Shown here in pieces: positions 29,791 to 40,809 of a DNA stretch of 64,000 bases; position 1 is the first letter of the stretch, and every line of letters starts with the position of its first letter. The position numbers and the translations under genes are program-made. A model generated the notes under the pieces. The model was given only the letters and a program-made list of their open reading frames with translations, was not told the origin of the DNA and ran no database searches. Origin of the DNA: Rhododendron vialii (taxonomy: Eukaryota > Streptophyta > Magnoliopsida > Ericales > Ericaceae); NCBI RefSeq assembly GCF_030253575.1, contig NC_080568.1, positions 9,079,501-9,143,500 of the forward strand, in the 5' to 3' direction.

Positions 29791-32700
29791 TAGGGGTGGC
29801 AAATTAGACCCAAACTCATTAATCAACCCAGACCCATCTATTAAAAAATAGACCCAACCCAACCCAATTATTAATTGGGTCAGAATGGGTCCAACTCATC
29901 TAACCCATTTATTAATTGTGTTTTAATTGGGTCAACTTAAATGACCCAATGGGTGAGGAGTATAACCCAACAAAGAAACCCTTTATCAATCAATATTGAT
30001 CTCCTCCCTTCCTCGCAAGTCTCGACCTCTCTCGCCGAGCGAATTCGTTTGTTCTTCTGAAGCTTCAGGTACGTCTCTCTCTCTCTCTCTCTCATCTGGG
30101 ATTCGTTCAGAAACCCTAATCTAAACCCTAATCTCTATTGAAACCCCGACCAATTTCCTCTGGTTGAAGTAGTAGTGGGTTGTGGTTCTAAAACTCTCGT
30201 TTGATTTCGGAAGGACATGGGACTATGCCTGTGCTTCTTGTGTTTGATTCCAGTTAAACAACCCACTTGGACAAACCAGAGGAAATTGGTTCTTCAATTT
30301 GGGTCTATTCTTCTTTGCAAAAAAAATATTTAGGAAACTCTGTGACTAAACTTAATTGTTGTTTGAATTTTATCTCTTTGGGCTAATCCTGAAACTATTT
30401 TTCTGCATGAAGAATTTGAAGAGGTGCGATGGAGGAAGAATTGGGAGAATTTGAAGATTTTGAAGTGGTTGATGAGTTGTCTTCAAGTGCTACGAGGAAA
30501 TTTAGATGCATGACATCTTCAGTGTTGACAGAATTTGATAAACACAAGGATGGTTCTGGGAAAGAAAGGGCAAAATGTAAAAGGTGTGATCACAACTATC
30601 TTGCTGGTGAGAGTGGCACTAGTAATTTAATCCATCACTTGAAAAAAATGCATAAAGACGATGACACTTTGTTCGTTAATCAACCGTTGAATCAGGAAAT
30701 TTATAGGGAACTACTTGCAAAGGCCATTGTTGACCATAATTATTCCTTTTCATTCGCAGAACATGCAAGCAATAGAAGGCTTCATGCTTATTTGAATAGG
30801 GATGTCAAATTCATTTCAAGAAACACTGCAAAATCAATTGTGGGGAAGATGTACCAGAGAGAAAAAGAATCTCTTAAACATGCTTTAGAGTTAATCCCGA
30901 GTAAGATTTGTCTCACCTCTGATTTATGGTCTTCAATCACATCTGATGAATATATGGTTTTGACCGCACACTATGTGGATGAAAATTGGGTTTTGTTGAA
31001 TGTCTTCGAGAACTTCCTTTCACAACAAGCAAGAAAGTTTGTCAAGATATGCCAACGAGATGGAATTCAACCTACACGATGCTTGAGACTAGTCTCAAGC
31101 ATCGATCTGCCTTTCTCCACTTGAGCATGATTGATCCATACTATAATACTTGTCCCTCGGAGGAGGAATGGAATATTGCAGAGAAAATAGCAAGGTTCTT
31201 GGAGCCATTTTTTCATATCACTACTCTCTTTTCAGGCTCTTATTATCCTACTGCAAACTTGTACTTCCATAGAGTGTGGAGAATTCAAGTGCGCATTTTG
31301 AAAGAATTAGAAAGTGAGGATCAAGTAATTCAAGTAATGGCAAAAGTTATGAAAGAAAAATTTGGTAAATACTGGGATTGTTATAGTGTTGTGTTGTCGT
31401 TTGCTATCATTTTAGATCCCCGATACAAGTTACAGTTCGTTGAGTTTTGTTATGAAAGGCTCTATGGCAATGAGGCGGTTAGTCGGGCGAAGATTCTTCG
31501 TGACAAATTATATGTCATTTTTAAAGGATATTTGCAGCACTCTACTGGAAATTCAAGCACTATGGCACAAATGTCATCTTGTGGAACACCTGATTGTGAT
31601 ACTAGAGATGATCTTGAGGGTTTTGATACATTTACGAGCCAACTTGTAGGTCCAAGTATAAGCAAGTCACAATTAGATATTTACTTGGAAGAGAGCAGAC
31701 TTAACCATAGGGAACATGAGAACTTGAATGTCCTTGGATTTTGGAAAGAACAGTGTCATCGTTTCCCAGAACTTTCCCTGATGGCTCGTGATATACTGAG
31801 TATCCCTATTACTACGGTGGCCTCTGAATCGGCATTTAGTATTGGTGGTCGCATACTTGGTAAGTATCGAAGTTCTCTTTTACCACAAAATGCCGAGGCT
31901 TTGCTATGTTGCCATGATTGGTTATTTGGAGTACCAGGTAAATCTCTCACAATTTAGTTTCTTGTATTCGTCCAATTTTTTAAGTAATTGTATATTGAAC
32001 TCTATTCTTGTTTGTTGCTTCCCTATTAGATGCACAAGATGAAGACGAACGCTTGGTGGAGGATCTTGAGAACTCGTGCATTTCTCAATCGGATGCACAT
32101 ATGGATGATGAGTAAAGTGGAGCCGATTGGACTTCCAAAAACTCTGACAGAAAAACTTATTCAGGAAGCCCTTTAGCGGTTGTTAGTACTGCTCAATATT
32201 TGAAATTCATAATTCTCTATTGTAGTATCTCAATTGTGGCCAGGAGGGTACTAGTTATTGAGTCGAGTATTTGTGATTGCTTGTGTTGAGTCTATCGTGC
32301 AATTGCTGGGTCTCATCGGGAACTCCTACTAATTTACTGTGTTCTTTTTTTTATTTATTTATCCGCACTATGTTACTTCTCAAACAGCAAAATTCTCCCT
32401 TTCATGTTCAAGGAGAAAACTCGTGGTTCTTTAACAGAGGGAGACTCTAAATGGAAGACAACAGTCTTTGTTGTTCAGTAAGTGTGCAGGGGTAATTTGG
32501 TAATTTTAGTGTATATGAATATTTTAGTCATTTAAATATTTTAGTAATTTTAGTGTACATGAATATTATTGGTATATCTAAATTAAACCTGTGCATAACA
32601 AATAAATGACATTATTCACGAGAGTCCAAACGAGACCCATGTGGAATGTGATAGGCTAGCGGGGAGGAGTGGGGGAAGTGAAGAGTATGGAGACTAGACA

Positions 32701-33047
32701 GATAAGGAGAGACGGTAATATGGTAATCATGTGTAGTGGGTAATTTGGTCATTTTAGTAGTATAGGGTAGTAATTTTAGTGTACATGGGTATTTTAGTCA
32801 TTTAGATTTACAGGGGCAATGTGGTCATTTTAATGTACATTGGTATTTTAGTCATTTTAAATTTTAGTATATATTATGTAATTGGGTTAATGGGCGGGTC
32901 GGGTTTGATTTTAAATAAATGAGTCGGGTCGGGTATGAGTAATTGAACTCATAATTAATGGGTCTAAATGGATCAATGACCCATTAAAGATCCAACTCAC
33001 TTACAACTTGCCCATTTTGACCTAAATCCGCCCATTTGACACCCCTA
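29791..33047 (+). mobile_element. hAT transposon (3257 bp) with 8-bp target duplication
   Basis: TAATTATC lies at 29783-29790 and again at 33048-33055. The ends are TAGGGGTGGCAAATTAGACC and, reversed, TAGGGGTGTCAAATGGGCGG. Both are hallmarks of hAT elements. The empty site TATAATTATCCAACAAG is present uninterrupted in related sequence at about 34562, 39210, 48550 and 54968. Subterminal DNA carries GACCCAACCC and GGGTCGGGT repeats; near the right end (32490-32870) a motif containing TTTTAGTCATTT and GTGTACATG recurs three or four times. The transposase gene occupies 30429-32115. A 5' non-coding exon is likely before 30070 (donor TTCAG/GTACGT). Confidence 0.93.
30429..32115 (+). pseudogene. hAT transposase, RICESLEEPER-like, with internal deletion
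   Basis: The frame starts MEEELGEFEDF. Residues about 45-78 form a BED-type zinc finger (C50, C53, H70, H75). The segment SDLWSSITSDEYMVLTAHYV holds the first catalytic aspartate region. Around 31005-31020 the sequence jumps from WVLLNV to SKKVCQDMPTRWNSTY in another frame. Intact relatives have roughly 150-200 residues in between, including the second catalytic aspartate, so a deletion with frameshift has removed it. The rest is good: MPTRWNSTYTMLE, DPRYKLQF, then the hATC dimerisation region (SIPITTVASESAFSIGGR; YRSSLLPQNAEALLC). A 92-base intron (31938-32029) joins a last exon ending at the TAA at 32113-32115. The product cannot catalyse transposition. Confidence 0.93.
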
Positions 33048-33055
33048 TAATTATC

Positions 33056-33330
33056 CAACAAGATTTGTCATTTTAAGTTAGAAACATTTTGAAGTCCCAA
33101 AAAGCAATTCCGGATGTTGGAGATTAGGGCAGCCAACTTTGAGCTTAAACCTGTGTTCTTGAATGCTGGGACTGCACTTTAGTACTAGAAACGTGATTTA
33201 TAAACTGAAATTATGGTTATATAATGCTGAAAACAGAATTCCTAAGGTGCTGAAACTGTAAATTGTTGCTGGAAATGAACTATAGGTGCAGGAAACTGGG
33301 TGTTTCCACGGGTTGATTCGGGGCTGAAAG
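33056..33330 (+). repeat. Repeat family R, copy 1 right part (after the hAT insertion)
   Basis: Continues exactly where 29790 stopped: CAACAAGATTTGT and then the TTTTGAAGTCCCAAAAA and ACTGCACTTTAGTACTA phrases seen at 34580-34760, 39225-39790 and 54975-55550. It also has GTTGCTGGAAATGAACTATA, as in copy 2. Confidence 0.85.
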
Positions 33331-33562
33331 AGGCCATAATACCTAACTGTGGGAAGTGATTAAGTCTAGTTAATAATGAATATAGTAAGGGATTAATTCC
33401 ACTGATTATATGCTTCTAGGACAAATTCACTGAAAATGAAGTTGAGTACACTTCATTAGTTGAGGAATTTTTTAGGCACAAAGCCAACGTACTCTACAAA
33501 GACTGGAAATGGAGAATGGACAATCATTACGGCAAGACAAAGGAAGAAGGCAAGGACTCTTA

Positions 33563-34176
33563 GGGGGTGTTTGGATGGGCCATTTTTACATTTTCCAATT
33601 CTAATTTTTGGGTTTTGGGTGTTTGGCAAGAAGAGGGAAAATGAGTTTTGAGGAAAATGAGTTTTGGGTTTTGATGTTTCTAAAATAAAATCGAGAATGA
33701 GGGAAAAGGAGCTTTTTGAATTGTCATTTTCCCATTTTGGAATTCTGGCATGCCAAAAAGACCACCCTATCCTCTCCTTTTTGGAATAATCTCCACTTTG
33801 CCCTTGAAAATATCAACGTTATCTGTCCAAATTCGGAAGTACATTTAAAAAAAATTAAAAAATGTACTTTATACACCAGTGATTTCAGTTCATGCACCAA
33901 TCCAATTCGGAAGTACATTTAAAAAAAATTAATTAAAAAATTATTTATATACATTATACACCATTATTAATAACCAGGGGCAACATAGTAAAAAATCAAT
34001 TCATAATTCATTTTTATTCCATATCTTCCAAACACTACTCCTACTGCAAAATGCATTCTGCACATATCATCCAAACACTCTACCAAATACAAAATACATT
34101 CTGATCATAATCCCAAAAGTCAAAAAGGCAAAAAGTAAAAAATGAAAAGCCAAAAAGTTGCCTCCCAAACACCCCC
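33563..34176. mobile_element. Tourist-like MITE with GGGGGTGTTTGG ends
   Basis: TTA lies at 33560-33562 and 34177-34179. The ends are GGGGGTGTTTGGATGGG and, reversed, GGGGGTGTTTGGGAGGC, a 12-base perfect terminal match. The interior contains two copies of AATTCGGAAGTACATTT. Frames within are not genes. The flanking phrase after it (CATCCTTTTCCAAGGACAAG) recurs near 51949. Confidence 0.88.
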
Positions 34177-34244
34177 TTAACAGCATCCTTTTCCAAGGAC
34201 AAGCATGGATGGAGGGAAGTTTATAATCGATCTTATATTCAACT

Positions 34245-34840
34245 ATCCAGATGCGCGCCGTAGGTAATTTCATTTGGTAATTGTTACTACCACCTGAATC
34301 GAGTTAATTTAGTTCTTATGGATGTCTCAGGTCCAAGAAAATGGCGATGTTACATAGACTCGTGTACAAGTATCGGGTTCTCACGTGAAGAGTCAATTCA
34401 ATTTCATCTTATTTTCATGTCATATTTTTATCAAGTTTCATGTTGATTACTTTTCAATACAATTGAATTATATTTCAACAAATTAGAGGTATTGATTCTT
34501 GAATCCCACTATGAGCGAACCGATTGTTGTGAGCTTTGAATTACGACCAAGCAACCTCAACTTATAATTATCCAACAAGATTTGTAATTTTAAGTTAGAA
34601 ACATTTTGAAGTCCCAAAAAAAAATTTCCGGCATATTGGAGATTAGGGCAGCTGATGAGCTAAAACCTGTATTCTTGAATGCTGGGACTGCACTTTAGTA
34701 CTAGAAATGTGATATAGAAACCGAAATTATGGTTTATGATGCTGAAAACAGAATTCACTGTAAATTGTTGCTGGAAATGTACTATAGTTGCAGGAAACTG
34801 GTTGTTTTTGCTGAAAATGTGACAAAGTCGCTGAAAATGT
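34245..34840 (+). repeat. Repeat family R, copy 2 (partial)
   Basis: Starts at GATGCGCGCCGTAGGTAATTTC, matching 29345, and continues through the shared GAGTTAATTTA, TCCCACTATGAGCGAACC, TATAATTATCCAACAAG and ACTGCACTTTAGTACTA blocks. It provides an empty site for the hAT insertion in copy 1. Confidence 0.88.
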
Positions 34841-35322
34841 GTTTTTTAGAGCAAATAATTGTTATATAGATCCACGAAAATCGTGATCTCCCAACGGTTC
34901 AGAAAACAATGAGCCGTTACTATGGCTCCTTTCTATTGCCACAGTTTTCTATTGGACGTTACTATAGCCCCTTTGTGTGGAACGGGCCACCATACTTTTT
35001 CCCTCAAAACATTTTTCATTTAGGCGCCCAAATATCCCGCTATCAGATTTCCCCTCAAAATAGGATTCAGATTCTCTCCATAGAACTCTCTCCACCCATC
35101 TTCCACAACTTTCAACGGCAAGCTGCATTAATGAGCTCATCCAACGGCTGAGATTAAACCAAATCCCAAAGTATTGAACTCTTAAGGCTCATGACGTATC
35201 TCTTTTTCTCTACAAACAGCAAAGGACATGCCATTTTCTCCAAATTACTACCCAGTGGAAAAAATCCCCAACCCAGTGTCAAAAAATTTGGCCCTAAATC
35301 CCATCCTATAACCCACCTCTTT

Positions 35323-35324
<2 letters not shown>

Positions 35325-35402
<78 letters not shown>
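35325..35402. repeat. (CT)n(TA)n microsatellite
   Basis: About 58 bases of CT followed directly by about 20 of TA, bordering hairpin MITE copy B on its left. Confidence 0.97.
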
Positions 35403-35403
<1 letters not shown>

Positions 35404-35405
35404 CA

Positions 35406-35755
35406 CAGTCGGGTTCCGGAGAGGGATCCCGCATTTTTTAAAAATGCGGGACTCTTCTTCCTGATTGAATTTCGATGATCCGAGCCGCTCAAAGTGATCA
35501 GAACGTGATTTTAAGGGTCCCCGCGAGAAATCAGCAAAAAAAATGACCGGGAAGGGCTTTATCCGAGCAGTTTTCATTGAACGGTTCAAAAAAAACTGCT
35601 CGGATGAAGCCCTTCCCGGTCATTTTTTTCGCTGATTTCTCGCGGAGACCCTTAAAATCACGTTCTGCACACATTGAACGGTTCGAATTTTCAAAATTTG
35701 ATCGGGAAATGAAAGTCCCGCATTTTAACAAAGTGAGGGATCCCTCACTTGATAA
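35406..35755. mobile_element. Long-hairpin MITE, copy B of three
   Basis: Same family as 13477-13855: GAATTTCGATGATCCGAGCC, TTATCCGAGCAGTTTT paired with AAAACTGCTCGGATGAAGCC, and mirrored GAGAAATCAGC phrases. The ends here are GAGAGGGATCCCGCATTTT and the complementary AAGTGAGGGATCCCTC. It is inserted between dinucleotide repeats inside the long-TIR element. Confidence 0.82.
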
Positions 35756-35757
35756 TT

Positions 35758-35825
<68 letters not shown>
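35758..35825. repeat. (GT)n(AT)n microsatellite
   Basis: About 17 bases of GT followed by about 50 of AT, bordering hairpin MITE copy B on its right. Confidence 0.97.
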
Positions 35826-35829
<4 letters not shown>

Positions 35830-36259
35830 GACTGTAAGTATTTGAGATCATTCATCTTGAACGCTGAACAGTACAATCAAACCCTATTTTTTTCCAGAAA
35901 AACGGACCAAATCAAATGGTGAGTTGGGACAGACATGTTATCGGAGGCGATTCGTATCATCATAGCTGAAGTCGTCGGACTGATTGCACGGGAGCCGCCG
36001 GACTAATCACATTGGGTTTGTGCCGGAGCCACCAAGCTGATCGCATTGGGTTTGGGGATAACGATCTTGTGTTTTATTTCTTGAGAAAATGGATTGTTAG
36101 CTGCCGCTTGGAGAGAAAAACAGAAACGACGTCATGTGCCTTAAGAGTTCAATAGTTGGGGATTTGATTTAATTTCAGCCATTGGATGAGCTCATTAATG
36201 CAGTGGCACCTTGGCAGATGGATGGAGAGAGTTCTGTGGAGAGGATCTGAATCCCCCAA

Positions 36260-37720
36260 ATAAGCCCCAAGTCTTTTCCTCTTCTGTCACTGGTGTATCA
36301 CTTCCATTGCTGCTCTAAACATCGGTTTCTCCTCCAGGCCACACCAAACATCGGTTTCTACTTCACGCCAGGTGGGTTACTCCCTCCTTCCTCTCGCTGT
36401 AATCTCTGTCTCTCTGTTCTCTCACTTCAATCGATTAGAATCAGCTCATGGGGTGAGCAAAAGAAGCGGTTGCTTCCGGCCCCCCAAATTTCATTCTTTG
36501 ACAGATTTGAATATGGTTTTTTCGTTCATAAACTTAGAGAGAGAGACAGAGATGTGGACAAAAGTACATAAAGCTGTGCAATGTGAAGAAAATCAATTTT
36601 TGTGTTGGTTTGTAGAGATTGGTCCCAAAAGTGATAATTGGGAGAAAAAATCAAACAGTCTTTATACTTTATAGGTAACTGTTTCTGAAAATGAGGACCG
36701 TCTATTTTTTTCGAGAACCAAGGACCATCTATTGTACGGAGTATATGGTATCGTTTCTTCTTTAACTGAAATAACTCTTAAGAATATGAAAACATCTTTT
36801 TGGTATCGTGCTTGAAATGGAGTGACAGTCCAGATCTTGTTTAGGATCAGATTCTGGCAGAGGCTTTTGCTCTGTTTTCCGTAGATTCACATCCACACAA
36901 CAAAGTTAAATAAACCAAAACCCAAAGTCATTTCACCACCATCCACGGTTTCGCACATGCATAAATTAAATCAAACAAGCCAACCAACGAGGACAATAGA
37001 TGTAGCTGGCTTATTTCCACATATTTTATTTCTTCTCTCGCCTTCTACCTCTACATGTAGATGCATGTGTTGACATGATATATCCATGTATCTTGGATTT
37101 GGGTAATCAAATCAGTTTGGGTGTCTAAAAACCAGTTTTTTTCCTCTCTCCTTTTCTTTTTGAAGTTCTTTGGTTTTGGAATCTGCATGTGATTTGATTG
37201 ATATAGTGGCTTTTTTATTTTCCTTTCTTATATCAGGTTCATCTAATGCGTGTGAGACTAGGATTTCGGTGATTTTGCTTTCCATAGCCTTCAATTACAT
37301 ACTTTTAGTTCTAATATCCTATTGGAGTAGAAGGTTGGAAGCTATAATTGTTTTCCTTGTCTGACGTGCTGGTGTGATGCGGCTGATGCCTGTTGTTTGC
37401 TGCATATGAAGTTAGTTAATGGCTCAAAATTTGGTTAGGTGTTGCTGATATTGGTAATTAACATTTTGGGAATGAAAGAATTCCTTCTGCTGCTTTTGAA
37501 TCTATCTCTGCTGGCTTTGGTTTTTTACTTTTCTTCATAGTCGGGTGTTGCTGTTCTTATTTAATCTCAATATTGAATGCCTTTTAGAACTGTAACAAAA
37601 ACTTGTGAGCTGTTTTAAATAGAATGCTTTGCTACCCTTGTTTTTTCTTTTTGTGGGCATTTTGGATGTCTTTCATGTTATTGTTTGGCAGTTTCTTGGT
37701 CTTCATATTTTGTAACTTCA
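36260..37720. other. Region upstream of a decayed gene, possible 5' UTR exon
   Basis: AAACATCGGTTTCT occurs twice (about 36317 and 36347), followed by a possible donor CGCCAG/GTGGGT near 36371. The open frames at 36293-36571 and 36372-36674 overlap in different phases and show no motif. The remainder is T-rich and could be intron sequence of the fragment at 37731. Confidence 0.4.
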
Positions 37721-37730
37721 AATGTTTATC

Positions 37731-38165
37731 TATAGTTCAGAGATAGACAAAATGCCCAAAGGAAGAAAACTGAGGCTCCAACCAGGTTTTTTGGCAAATC
37801 AAGTCATGCCAGATTATGAGAGAGAAAGAAATGAGACAATAGATACTATTTTCTTTTGGGGTGAAGGGTATTGCAACTTCTTTGTGGGGTTCGGTTCAGC
37901 ACAAGCGTGCAAATGCGAATGGAAAGCGTAGTACGGTTGAGTTGGATGATGATGACTATACACCTTCATATGATGAGGATGACCAGACTATGACAGTGAT
38001 ATTGATCTCTCTCCCCCACAGCGATGCAGAAGTGAGTCAAGTCCTCGTGCGCTTGTCTGTTAGCTCTTTTAACTATGAACTCTATATATATTTCCACCTA
38101 TGCACTACCACTAAGTTGATTACTCTCCTTTTTCCTCTGGGAAGTTCTTTTATTTTTCATAGCCT
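37731..38165 (+). pseudogene. Unrecognised gene fragment (MPKGRKLRL frame), frameshifted
   Basis: An ATG at about 37751 opens MPKGRKLRLQPGFLANQVMP, followed by DYERERNE. At about 37855 the frame breaks and a second frame continues with GVKGIATSLWGSVQHKR, a basic stretch and an acidic run of aspartates (VELDDDDYTPSYDEDD). The basic-then-acidic layout and the two frames suggest a decayed gene with a deletion. I do not recognise the family with confidence; transposon accessory protein is one possibility. Confidence 0.5.
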
Positions 38166-38231
38166 TTAAGTGTAATTATAATCATTCTATGTCTGTTATT
38201 CTAATTGTCTTAATTATTTGTTATTGCAGAC

Positions 38232-38635
38232 ATGAAAAAGAAACTATACCGCACTTTGGACATGGAGGTTGGTCCTCAGCCTAATAAATCACAGAATGTT
38301 TCACGAGATACTCCATCACGCATCAATTCACAGCATGCCCATCAACACAGTGCTTCACAGCCTACCCACTCACATAGTGCTTCACACCCTTCCCAACAAC
38401 ATGGTGCTTCACACCCTTCGCTATCACATGGATCTTCACAGCCTGCACCTCCTCCTGCTAGTGCTTCCCAGTCTTACCAGGCCCATAGTACTTAATGACC
38501 TCAGCCACAGCCCGCTCAACAACAGACCGTGCAGCCACAATGTGCTCAATCACAGCCCATTCAGCCACATCCCGCTCAACCACAGCCCATTTAGCCACAA
38601 GATGAGGACACTTTGAGTGAGCAGATAATATAGAT
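38232..38635 (+). pseudogene. Ser/His/Gln/Pro-rich open frame, copy 1
   Basis: Starts after a TTGCAG acceptor-like site with MKKKLYRTLDMEV and continues as imperfect repeats of SQPTHSHSASHPSQQHGAS, then a Pro/Gln-rich part. TAA and TAG codons interrupt it at 38494 and 38592. Copy 2 is at 53745-54170 with other stops. Low-complexity protein; no function can be assigned. Confidence 0.5.
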
Positions 38636-38794
38636 GGCGAGTTATTCGATGAAGTTGAAGTTGGAATAAGAGGGATCCCGTAAGCTGCTCTTATTTCCCC
38701 AAAAACTTGATATCATGTTTTATATTGATAGATGAATCAAATATTCGAACCAAAAGAGTAATCACACGGTTGTTGGACATTGTGGTGTTTTGGG

Positions 38795-40020
38795 TGCAGT
38801 GAGATATTGAGATATAAGCCTTTGGTTATTACATTATATCAAAGGCCCAGATTTGCTATTGCTGGAATCTAGTACCGTTCGACCGTGATTTCTCAGTATA
38901 ATAAGATGCAAGCCGATAGTAATTTTCCGTAAGTGATACTGCCATTTGAATCGAGTTAATTTAATTTTTATGAATGTCATAGATCCAAGAAAATGTCGAT
39001 GTTACATAGACTCAGGTACAAGTGTGGGGTTCTAATATGAAGAGTCAATTTAGTTTCATCTTATTTTCATGTCAAATTTTTATCAAGTTTCATGTCGATT
39101 ACTTTCAGTACCATCCAATTAAATTTCAACAATTAGAGGTACTGATTCTTGAATCCCACTACAAGAGAACCAATTGTTGTGAGCTTTGAATCACGACCAA
39201 CCAACCTCAACTTATAATTATCCAACAAGATTTGTAATTTTAAGTTATAAACATTTTGAAGTCCCAAAAATCAATTCCGGCATATTGGAGATTAGGGCTC
39301 TGCTAGTGTTGGAGTTTGCTCTTTTCCTCTAGTTTTTTATTTTTATTCAATAGAACATGTGTACCATAATGTATATTATTTGTTCCTATACAGCTCAATG
39401 GCGGAATATGTAAATTGTATTGAAGAATTGTAGCCAAGTGTCCGGGAATGGGATGAAACCCATATTAATCAAGTAGTTGCAGACGGAGGCATTCAATTTG
39501 ATCTCTTTGACAGACTCCACAAACCGCAACTTCTTGATTTATTGAAGAAGTACGTGAATGCGGAGCTTCCCAGGGACAATGGACTGGCGCCGTATCAAAT
39601 GTTTAGGTGTTGGCCACGATTACTTTTTGGTATGATTATTCTGAATTTCCACTTCGTCTTTCCTTATTGAATTGTCCAACTTTGAGCTAAAACTTGCGAT
39701 CTTGAATGCTGGGACTGCACTTTAGTACTACAAACGTGATTTAGAAACTGAAATTATGGTTTATAATGCTGAAAACAGAATTTCTGGGGTGCTGAAACCT
39801 TGTATGTATCACAAGTTTCAGCAAGTCATTCTAATAAACAAGTTTCAACATTTTACCATTTCGTTCACACTAACAAAAATGTTGTTAGCAACAACTTCTT
39901 TCTCAATAACTTTTTCACTCGCATACCCATCAACAATTTATTCTCTAGTGGAAACAACTTGACATTTCTCACCAACTTATTCACTACCAGAAACAACTAA
40001 CAACTTTTCAATAACAAAAA
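38795..40020 (+). repeat. Repeat family R, copy 3
   Basis: TTGGGTGCAGTGAGATATTG, then the RYKPLVIT-type exon remnant, GAGTTAATTTAATTTTTATG, the uninterrupted TATAATTATCCAACAAG site, and ACTGCACTTTAGTACTA. It is part of segmental duplication copy 1. Confidence 0.85.
39398..39672 (+). pseudogene. Unrecognised exon (MAEYVNCIEEL), copy 1 with stop
   Basis: ATG at 39398 after a CTATACAG acceptor-like site reads MAEYVNCIEEL and then TAG (39431). Downstream it continues as a frame matching copy 2 (INQVVADGGIQFDLFDRL; LLDLLKKYVN). Copy 2 at 55158 is open through this point, so copy 1 has lost function. The family is not recognised. Confidence 0.6.
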
Positions 40021-40809
40021 AAAATCTCCAAGTTTTTTCTTGGTGGAAACACCCGAGGTTCAGATGCTAGCTAGTAGAGAGCCCAAAAACTTTGAATCAT
40101 TAAATAGCTTAGCTGCCAAGTAGTTGTGGTCTTTTTGAAATAGTGTTGATGCTGTACTTAGCAGGCATGTAAATCCTAGTCCTTCTAACTGTACTTTTAC
40201 TTAGAAAACACCAACCTTTTAATATTCTTCTTATCTTTCAGTTGATGTGTGTTCAAGATTAACATAACATCAAATTGGTTGGAAACAATTTCCTCGAAGT
40301 TCTGTTAATTAACTTGGCTGCTGTTATGAAAAGTTGTTAAGTTTGACTGCTTTGTCTTCAAAAGAAAAAAAAAATTCGATGGGACCAGTGGGCTTCTTTC
40401 TGTTCTTTGGTAATTATAAGCATGATTTGAAACTTTTGAATTAAAGGTGTTGGAACTGTTAATTGCAGGTGATAATAACAAAAATTTCTTTTCCAGTGTT
40501 TTGTGCTTATGTCTGATGATGATTTTTTTCTGTTAGCTTAGATACATTGATCCACACATTTGGTGGCCGTGGTGGGTAGATCTTCCTGGTTACGGTTGGC
40601 GGTGGGTGGGTAGTGTGAAGCAGATGGTGGCAGAGGAGGACAATGGTGCGGTGGGAGGGATATTAGCATAATCTACCCTAAACGGACTCCCAAAGATTGA
40701 CAGTTGTTTAGTATGCAAAAGAGGAACTTAAAAATATTCATTTTTTCCCCTCAAAATAATCCCCTTTTTTTTAGATTGAAAGAAATCATTAATATTTTAG
40801 TAAAGGGTA

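Larger units (their letters stand above)
35063..36254. mobile_element. Long-TIR element (~135-bp inverted repeats), probably Mutator-like
   Basis: 35063-35200 (GGATTCAGATTCTCTCCATA onward) is the reverse complement, with mismatches, of 36125-36254. Matching blocks include ATTAATGAGCTCATCCAA and TTGAACTCTTAAGGC. Flanks CTCAAAATA and CCCAAATAA are a poor match for a 9-bp target duplication. It contains the hairpin MITE copy B and two microsatellites; 35830-36110 has repeated GATCGCATTGGGTTTG-type phrases. No transposase was seen. Confidence 0.7.
38232..40800 (+). repeat. Segmental duplication S, copy 1
   Basis: Collinear with 53745-61030 and 63818-63900 once insertions there are removed. Shared blocks in order: a Ser/His/Gln/Pro-rich frame, family R copy 3, a short gene-like exon at 39398, GTATGTATCACAAGTTT, AACAACTTGACATTTCTCACC-like phrases, TTAATTAACTTGGCTGCT, GTTAATTGCAGGTGATAA, GGTGGGTAGTGTGA and ATTCATTTTTTCCCC. 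Further homology reappears at 41505-41610. Confidence 0.88.

Noticed and set aside
35154..35851. Frames with Ser/Leu, Arg/Glu or Ile/Tyr repeats
   Set aside because: They read through CT, TA and GT microsatellites and the arms of a palindromic MITE.
37731..39672. Joining 37731, 38232 and 39398 into one functional gene
   Set aside because: Frameshift in the first piece, stops in the second and third, and no transcript evidence. Order and acceptor-like sites are suggestive only.
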